DNA of 64,000 bases from NCBI GenBank assembly GCA_032622095.1, contig CP136069.1, forward strand, positions 160,323,043-160,387,042, given 5' to 3'. The notes under the pieces are model-generated. The model was not told the DNA's origin. It was given only the letters and a program-made list of their open reading frames with translations, and did no database searches. Position numbers and translations under genes: made by a program. Shown here in pieces: positions 57,550 through 64,000 of the stretch (its first letter is position 1; each line of letters opens with the position of its first letter). Source of the DNA: Siphonodentalium dalli. Lineage: Eukaryota; Mollusca; Scaphopoda; Gadilida; Siphonodentaliidae.

Positions 57550-58269
57550 GCACCCCAATGCAGACAATACACCCATAACTACAACAGCTACAGAGGTGTA
57601 AATATTAACAACCTGAGAAACCTCAACAAAGACTTGACTTATCCACTATCTACTACCGATGATGACCAACTTTCACATGATCAGCTACATGTGGTTTCCC
57701 AAAATATCAACTTCTCAACTGTAAATTCAAGATCTCTGAGGAAAAAAGTGCCTTACTTTCTAGAGCATGTAGTCAACAACAGCATAGACATTTGCATGGT
57801 TACAGAGACCTGGCTAAACGATAATGATACCGTGACAATCTCGTCTCTTTGCTGTGATGGATATATTTTCAAAAGTGCTCCAAGACCATCCGACAGAACT
57901 GGCGGTGGTGTTGCTTTGATGTGTAGAGAAAACATAAAACTGATGTCATCAACCAGCGGGGAAAAATCCTCGTTTGAATTCCTCGAGTGGAAACTTAAAC
58001 TTCACAACGATGTTCTGCGTGCCGTTTGCCTATATCGTCCTCCGTTTTCTGACAACCATCCAGTCACAACCTGCACCTTCTTAAAGGAATTCAAAGAATA
58101 TCTTGAATCGTTGGTTGTGTATCCAGAAAAACTCATCATCTGCGGTGACTTCAACATTCATGTCGATGATGTTAACGACGCTACTGCTCGATACTTTGAC
58201 AAACTCCTAGATTCGTATGGACTGACACAACACGTCACAACTACTACACATGAATCTGGACATATCTAG
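57550..58269 (+). pseudogene. ORF2 endonuclease domain (APE-like)
   Basis: An apurinic-endonuclease-type domain that nicks target DNA for target-primed reverse transcription. Visible motifs in order: NINFSTVNSRSLRKK (first Asn block), MVTETWLND (catalytic Glu), GGGVALMCR, LYRPP, ICGDFNIHVDD (GDFN). The closing SDHS motif lies in the next frame (about 58335), because one base is missing near 58266. Upstream codons to 57499 are open but precede the probable insertion point. Confidence 0.8.
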
Positions 58270-59843
58270 ACCTCATCATCACCAGATGTTCAGACGACTT
58301 TTCCATAACCCCACCAACCGTGACAACTAAACTCTCAGATCATTCCTTTGTGGACGGCACAATCAGCACCCTCAGACCGAAGTTGACAAAGAAAACTGTG
58401 ACTTTCCGCAAAATTAACAACATCAATATTGAGAAAGTCGACAGTGACATCAAAGAATCAGATCTGCATAAACAACAATGGACTGATTTAAATGGACTTG
58501 TGTCTTGTTACAACAACACGTTATCCCAGCTGCTAGACCAACATGCACCAACTAAGACCAAAACAATAGTCGTGCGTCCAATGCGACCCTGGTTCAATGA
58601 CAACCTGAAAGTACTCAAAGCTGACCGGAGAAAAAAGGAGAGGACCCGAGGCACGTCTGCAGAACATGAAAGATCGTACTGTGATGCCCGAAACAAGTTC
58701 TCCAATCAACTAAAGGAAGCCCGGAAGTCACACTACACCGACTCGATCAACAAGTGCGAAGGTGACACCAGGCAACTTTTCAAAGTTGTGAAAAAGATGT
58801 GTGAGGAGAAACCGAATGAGACACTACCACCGCATGATGACGCAGGACAATTGGCGGAGCAGTTTGGTGAATTCTTTTCTGAAAAGATAGAACTTATCCA
58901 AAAGAAGATTGACAACATCACCGTGAAAGCGCCTTGTGTCGACAAAGAGGAAGCCACGGAAACGTTCACAACAGTCGACGATCTCGACCTTGACGACGTC
59001 GTTAAAATCATCAAACGCTCTTCAAATGCATCTTGTGAACTCGATCCTATACCAACAACGCTACTCAAGAAATGTGACTCCCTGATACCTATCATCACCC
59101 AGTTGATAAACCTATCATTAAGCCAAGGACGTGTTCCCAGTAGCTGGAAAACAGCCATAGTTCACCCTCTTCTCAAGAAATCCGGTGCTGACCTTGTTTT
59201 CAAGAACTTCCGACCCGTCAGCAACCTATCCTTCATTTCTAAATTGTGTGAAAAGGCAGTGATAGACCAACTCATTCGGCACAGCGAACAACATGCACCT
59301 CTTCCAATAAACACTTCTGCTTTCCGTCAACACCATTCAACTGAAACTGCGCTGCTTAAAGTCCAAAATGATATTCTCTGCAGCATGGAAACAAGAAAGG
59401 TCACTCTGCTTGTGCTACTAGATTTGAGCGCTGCTTTCGACACCGTCCGCCATGATATTCTTCTAGATACTCTACAATCTGACTTTGGTGTTCGCGGCAC
59501 TGCAGCTTACCTCACGAACCGATCACAGCAAATATCAATTAATGGCTCAAAGTCTACAAATTTCCCCATCGAGTGCGGAGTTCCACAAGGAAGTTGTCTT
59601 GGACCCGTGCTGTTCTTATTCTACATTTCGAAATTATTCTCAGTTGTTGAAAGTCACCTCCCCGATGTTCATGGCTATGCAGATGATACCCAAATCTACT
59701 TTTCATTTCGACCGACAGAGCGAGGCGAAACTAAAGCACGTCAAATTGTGGAGAACTGTATTGTGGACATTAGAGCGTGGATGATTACCAACCGACTCAT
59801 GATAAATGACGATAAGACTGAATTCATAATCATTGGTTCTTGA
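58270..59843 (+). pseudogene. ORF2 reverse transcriptase domain
   Basis: Frame 58320-59843. SDHSF (end of the endonuclease) is followed by a basic linker, then the fingers/palm motifs RPVSNLSFISKLCEKAV, FRQHHSTETALLKVQND, VLLDLSAAFDTVRH (first catalytic Asp), GVPQGSCLGPVLFLFY, HGYADDTQIYF (YADD catalytic pair) and NDDKTEF. The segment GVRGTA then YLTNRS is too short: the usual Trp-Phe-containing loop is missing. A TGA in a Ser-stop-Gln-Gln context ends the frame; a CpG transition of an Arg codon would explain it. Confidence 0.85.
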
Positions 59844-60533
59844 CAACAACTTCAGAAAGTCAACATCAGTTCAATTCATGTGGGAGACGCCGACATACCA
59901 ACAAAGGACACTGTTCGCAACCTGGGATCGTATTTTGACACAAACATGACAATGGATAACCATATCTCTAATATGTGTAAGAAGGCGTTCAGAGGTTTAT
60001 ACAAAATCCGACAAATTAGACAATACCTCGATGTAGACTCAACTAAGACATTGGTCCATGCTTTTGTCACGTCACACTTAGATTACTGTAATTCTTTACT
60101 GTATGGACTACCGGATTACCAGTGTGATCGCCTGCAAAAAGTGCTAAATGCTGCGGCGCGAGTTGTATCATACACGCCTCGGCATGAACATATAACTCCA
60201 GTTCTCAAGCAATTACACTGGCTGCCAGTGGAGTATCGAATCATGTTCAAAATTATTTTGCTTGTATTCAAATCTCGTAATAACATGTCACCATTGTATA
60301 TACAGGATATGATCAAAGACAGAAATGTGTGTACATATGGATTACGATCTGATAGCAGTATGCTTTTGTACATTCCTTTCAACAAACAGAAAACGTTTGG
60401 CGATAGGGCATTTTCATTTGCAGGTCCACATCTATGGAATAGCATTCCACCTCACTTGAAAATATTCACTGATTTAAATAAGTTTAAGACCGGCCTCAAA
60501 ACATATCTCTTTGATGTAGCATTTAATTCCTAG
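59844..60533 (+). pseudogene. ORF2 C-terminal domain
   Basis: The frame continues in phase after the stop. Motifs include NLGSYFDTNMTMDNHI, CNSLLYGLP, LQKVLNAAARVV, LHWLPVEYRI and GDRAFSFAGPHLWNSIP, ending KTYLFDVAF. These blocks are conserved in L2, CR1 and Crack elements; their role is not settled. Confidence 0.8.
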
Positions 60534-60669
60534 ATATATGTGCATGTACATGCATTATGCTGATTAGGCAATGAGCTCGATGTAATGTAAAGAGCCGTTG
60601 AATATGTACTCATAATATTGAGCGCTATACAAATTAATTATTGTATTGTATTGTATTGTACAAGACGTA

Positions 60670-61030
60670 ATCAAATTATAATTGAGGGATACTGGATTAG
60701 TAAACCCACTGCACACACGATCGTTTGAAACATTATGCTGATACGGGAGAAAACTCAAGCCACTCGCTGACTAGTGACGATACAATAACATAAATGAGTA
60801 CATGGGACTAGTATGCATATATAATATAACTTCTATTTGATACATTTGGTTGAAAACTGTACAAAAATTTACTCGACAACAACAATTTGTATTTTTGCAT
60901 TCCGGTAAATTTGCCATCCGTAACACTACTTCGTACTCAACAGACTTTCAAATAATGGAAAAATTGTTACCTTATTCTCCGACTCAGAGACTATAGAAAC
61001 CAACAAAAACATTTGGATACAGTATCCCGT
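60670..61030. other. No gene recognised
   Basis: AT-rich DNA 3' of the retrotransposon; nothing supported. Confidence 0.4.
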
Positions 61031-61034
61031 TAAG

Positions 61035-61163
61035 AAGGACTTAATCTTGTTTTGTGAAACGCGTTCTTGAAACGGAAAAGTTACATCATAAGATCCACCT
61101 TAGATCTTAGATTAAGTCCATCTTAAGATAATCTTATGACCTTGCTTCACGAAACAGGCCCCT
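61035..61163. repeat. Small inverted repeat element
   Basis: CTTAATCTTGTTTTGTGAAA on the left pairs loosely with TTCACGAAACAGGCCCC on the right. CTTAGATCTTAG and ATCTTAAGATAATCTTATG are short palindromes inside. GTTTCACGAAACAGGCCCC-type ends are common in marine invertebrate MITEs. Confidence 0.45.
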
Positions 61164-61589
61164 GTATTGCGTCATAACGACTAAATTTCTGAGTCACCGA
61201 GAAGGTGAACATGTAATTTGGTGAAAATAATTTCAGTACTCAACCAGATGATATATTAACCATATTCAGAGACCGAATTGAAAGCAGGACTCATTTTGCC
61301 TGTACTGATCTATTGAGAATTTGAGAGGTATAACACAACTTTGTGGTATGAGTCTGTTTAACTGGTTCATTTCTCGGAGATATATTTGGTGTCATGGAAT
61401 AAGAATATTTTATCCTAATAGTGTATCCTTTGACGTGGGAGGGAGGTTCTGATAGACATGACATTATATCACCCCATCTCATTCGTTCAATTATAGATCC
61501 AATAGAACTGCGATAAAATGGAAATCGAATAGTTAGCATTGAATATGAAGCATAATTCAAGGCAGTGTTGCAATTATAATTATTCTTGG

Positions 61590-61740
61590 TGTAACTTAAT
61601 CTCACTATGACTAACATCATGTTTAGTCATAGTGATTGTGACCCACTTAAAGGTGTGGGTTAGTCAAAGTGACCCCGAAATGCTTGCGACTAACCATAAG
61701 TTAGTCATATTGACCTGATTTTGTCTTAGTTAAGCTGAAC
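61590..61740. repeat. Clustered TTAGTCATAGTGA-type repeats
   Basis: Variants CACTATGACTAAC, TTAGTCATAGTGA, TTAGTCAAAGTGACC and TTAGTCATATTGACC recur in both directions. Probably a decayed foldback. Confidence 0.5.
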
Positions 61741-61983
61741 TGTTCGTATACACATTTCACAAATTTCCTAGTCAAACAAGGACCGTAACTCTGGTAAAAC
61801 GAATGGACGAAACCCGTAGTATGTGTGTATCCTTTTCTCCAAGCTGTGCTATCACCATGCCAAAGGACGACATAATCCGATAACTACAAGGTGAAGCGTT
61901 CGTGGCGCCCACTAACAGTCCCTCACAAAATCATAACTAGACTCGACTAAAATTCGGGTGCGATGTTTCTTCAAGTTGGAGCA

Positions 61984-62345
61984 ATAAAGAGCGACCCTTG
62001 TTAGTCCAGCCTGATGTGGTCAAATAAAGAGCGTTGATCTTACTCCTGTGCGAAACATGAAACAACTGGAATATTGCGTTGATTTTGGCAAGTTATCGTT
62101 ATGGCATCGAATTATTTCGAGAAAACAAAACACTGAGCAAAATTATTAGATAACTTGGATGTTGGAAGCATCAAATGCTGCTAGCATTTCTTACTCTCTT
62201 TCTTATACAACATGAAACAATAAAGAGCGTTCATGGTTCATTTATACCTGATATGGCAGCTGGATATGATACAAGTAAAGAGCGTTCATGGCTCATTTAT
62301 ACCTGCTATGGCAGCTGGATATGATAAAAATAAAGAGCGTTTGTC
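61984..62345. repeat. AATAAAGAGCGTT motif cluster with 55-bp tandem repeat
   Basis: The motif occurs at about 61984, 62023, 62220, 62275 and 62330. From 62221 to 62340 a 55-base unit (TAAAGAGCGTTCATGG, TTTATACCTG, TATGGCAGCTGGATATGAT) is repeated twice and a third begins. No open frame is associated. Confidence 0.75.
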
Positions 62346-63418
62346 ATACATCTGGTGGAATATTGATGGTGGTGTGCAAACTTGATTACCCGCGTGGTGT
62401 TGTTCGCTTGTCCCCTGCTGGAGTAATTTTTTTGTTTATCTAGCAATTGTGATTTTTGTCCGACCGTGTGAGTATATTGGCCATGGGTTATTGAAGCTGA
62501 AGTGGTCGCTCTCACCTAAAAGTGCTGAAGGGTACACAGATTTTTAAAATGTGCTGAAGGGTATACATGGTTTCATATCGGCACACTAACGCATTTAATT
62601 TAACTGTGTTTCTGAAAGTCTGGGGCCCATCAGTATTTTGTTTTCAGTTCATTTTAATTTTCATTTACACCTAAACAATTATGTCTCTAACAGAAACTAT
62701 GGCAGACGCGAGAACTAAACGTCATTTAGAACGAGATTCCAAAACATGTGTACCCTTCAGCACTTTTGTTGGTGATAGTGAACCTTTCAGCGTTATTGGA
62801 TCCCAAATGCAGTCCGGTACGATTGTTCACCATGACGAAGACACTCAGTTGAGTGTTAATTTGTTTTGTTTCTCTTTTTTTTTTTACCGTTCCAGCCGTA
62901 TACTTCTTTGTTTATCTAATGTTGAGTTTTTGTTTATTATGAAATGTTTATTTATATAAATCTCAGTCATGGGCTATAGGACATCAATACAATTTGAAAT
63001 GATTCCCCCCGTTCTGGAGTTATTCTTCTTTGTTTATATATATGCACACGGATATTTTTTGTTGACCCGAATGTAGAGTAGTACTATCAGCCATATGAAA
63101 GGCATATGGTATGGATGTTCTCCATTACAATGGATTTCAAAGGAGTGTCAAATGGTGTTGTTCGCATTTTCCGATTGATTAAATTGTTTATTTGGAATAG
63201 TCAATTTGTTGTCCTCCCCATATATATCTAAGTAAGAGATGATCAGTTCTCGGTGAAATTTGAAATGTATGTTTACAACCAGCAATTTTTCTGAAATGAG
63301 ATCCATTGGTGTTTTCTGTATTACCAATTGCAGGGCTATTCTACCTTTTTATTCTAGGTATTCCCAAATTAGGCGCCAGTAGGCGGTACTGCACGTGTTA
63401 TAGTGTTATAAAATGTAA
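62346..63418. other. No gene recognised
   Basis: The plus frame 62681-62959 has no domain. TTCTTCTTTGTTTATATATA near 63023 and a TTTGGAATAG unit near 63190 belong to the family at 28140-28640. Confidence 0.35.
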
Positions 63419-63420
63419 AG

Positions 63421-63485
63421 GAATCACGATCGTTTAGCGGTAGGAGTCTGGCTATTACAATTTCCAGCAGAGGGTTCAAATCACT
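63421..63485 (+). repeat. tRNA-like sequence (SINE head or tRNA relic)
   Basis: GTTTAGCGGTAGGAGTCTGG resembles box A and AGAGGGTTCAAATCACTG contains a box B. A regular cloverleaf could not be drawn (the anticodon stem loop is too long), so a working tRNA gene is unlikely. A tRNA-derived SINE fragment fits better. Confidence 0.4.
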
Positions 63486-63885
63486 GTATAGAAGAAACAT
63501 GAATGTGAAAAATTGACTTTAAATTCCAATTAAATTGTAATTGTCGCCCGACTGCGGTTACCATAAAATCCAACAGGACCAGCTGACGTGCGTACTGATA
63601 CTCCCACACGAAACACGCCATAAATTTTAAAATACACGCAGTATACACGCGAATCTTCGTGATATTCCTTAGCTGGCGGATATCCTGAGCCAGGGAAAAA
63701 GTTTGTTCGGATGTTAAACAGGAAAAAGTTCCCCGACTGTATGAACCTTTATTGATTACAACCGTGCCGAACAGGAACTTGTTAGAATCCATATATGGGC
63801 AATGAACTTCCTTTACTTCCGACGATCGACATGGGTGGTCACCAACTAGCTGTACCGAACACAATGCATCTTTGGCTTCTATCAT
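63481..63885 (-). CDS. Unassigned 134-codon open frame
   Basis: The longest clean frame of the last 3 kb. It starts with an ATG and has a fairly mixed composition (CSVQLVGDHPCRSSEVKEVH, then LTSEQTFSLAQDIRQLRNIT). No domain recognised, no splice sites assigned, and its 3' end runs into a tRNA-like repeat. Could be part of a gene extending beyond the window, or chance. Confidence 0.2.
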   Translation of the reverse strand: MIEAKDALCSVQLVGDHPCRSSEVKEVHCPYMDSNKFLFGTVVINKGSYSRGTFSCLTSEQTFSLAQDIRQLRNITKIRVYTACILKFMACFVWEYQYARQLVLLDFMVTAVGRQLQFNWNLKSIFHIHVSSIQ

Positions 63886-64000
63886 ACCACACCGAAGCCT
63901 GCGTGACTATCTGTCGCAGAAAGCGGCCCGCATCACGGAGGCCGGGTTCATGAGATTACTGTTATACTGGGTTTACTGTATGTTAATCTAGCAACAAGTA
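63886..64000. other. Window edge, nothing supported
   Basis: Slightly GC-richer than average (GCGGCCCGCATCACGGAGGC). Nothing recognised. Confidence 0.3.

Larger units (their letters stand above)
57547..60660 (+). mobile_element. L2/CR1-like non-LTR retrotransposon, nearly full ORF2
   Basis: The ORF2 order is endonuclease, reverse transcriptase, C-terminal domain, followed by the 3' tail AGCGCTATACAAATTAATTA and TTGTA repeats that end at 60660. CAAGACG at 57540-57546 and 60661-60667 is a candidate target duplication. Three breaks are seen: a one-base frameshift after the endonuclease part (about 58266), an in-frame loss of a few codons in reverse transcriptase (about 59505), and a TGA at 59841. 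The 5' end is abrupt; no ORF1 or long 5' leader is visible, so it is probably 5'-truncated. The mild decay suggests a fairly young copy. The tail and C-terminal block match the fragment at 21858-22205. Confidence 0.85.

Noticed and set aside
63421-63485. Functional tRNA gene
   Set aside because: Box A- and B-like words are present, but a proper cloverleaf with a seven-base anticodon loop could not be formed.

Overview
This is a eukaryotic, AT-rich, repeat-dominated window, almost certainly from a marine invertebrate. A tRNA-headed SINE with a tail typical of molluscan and other lophotrochozoan repeats, L2/CR1-like non-LTR elements, arrays of Helitron-like elements and many small TTAA- and TA-flanked foldback elements point that way. 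Mollusc is my best guess, not a proven call. There are no bacterial operons, CRISPR arrays or rRNA genes.

One host gene can be assembled with good support. It is a three-exon claudin/PMP22-superfamily membrane protein on the minus strand: exon 1 at 54577-54421, exon 2 at 53359-53201 and exon 3 at 33557-33355. All junctions are phase 1, the splice sites are consensus, and the product is 172 residues. Its 19.6-kb second intron holds most of the interesting repeats. A FLYWCH zinc-finger segment lies on the minus strand at about 27859-28038. A pair of terminal-exon-like segments on the plus strand (33902-34066 and 35193-35357) shares a nearly identical 54-residue reading frame and lies inside a Helitron-like unit.

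Layout. 1-15 kb is mostly non-coding with two foldback elements, a SINE sitting in an older repeat, and nested TTAA elements. 15-20 kb holds a PIF/Harbinger-type non-autonomous element with a long GA tract and a nested piggyBac-type MITE, plus several TTAA elements sharing one palindromic core. 20-33 kb holds an L2-like fragment, more TTAA elements, microsatellites and the FLYWCH segment. 33.7-44.4 kb is a directly abutting array of ten Helitron-like units in three 3'-hairpin families, all with their 3' ends to the left (minus-strand orientation). 45-53 kb holds an inverted duplication, minisatellites, a second two-unit Helitron-like array and a broken LTR-retrotransposon gag-protease region. 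53-55 kb carries exons 1 and 2. 57.5-60.7 kb is a nearly full L2/CR1-like retrotransposon with endonuclease and reverse transcriptase, broken by one frameshift, one small deletion and one nonsense change. 61-64 kb is mainly non-coding, with a short tandem repeat built on the motif AATAAAGAGCGTT that recurs in both strands across the window.

The strongest unexplained signals are the abutting Helitron-like array with its duplicated exon-like cargo, the shared palindromic core inside TTAA elements with different termini, and the dispersed AATAAAGAGCGTT motif.
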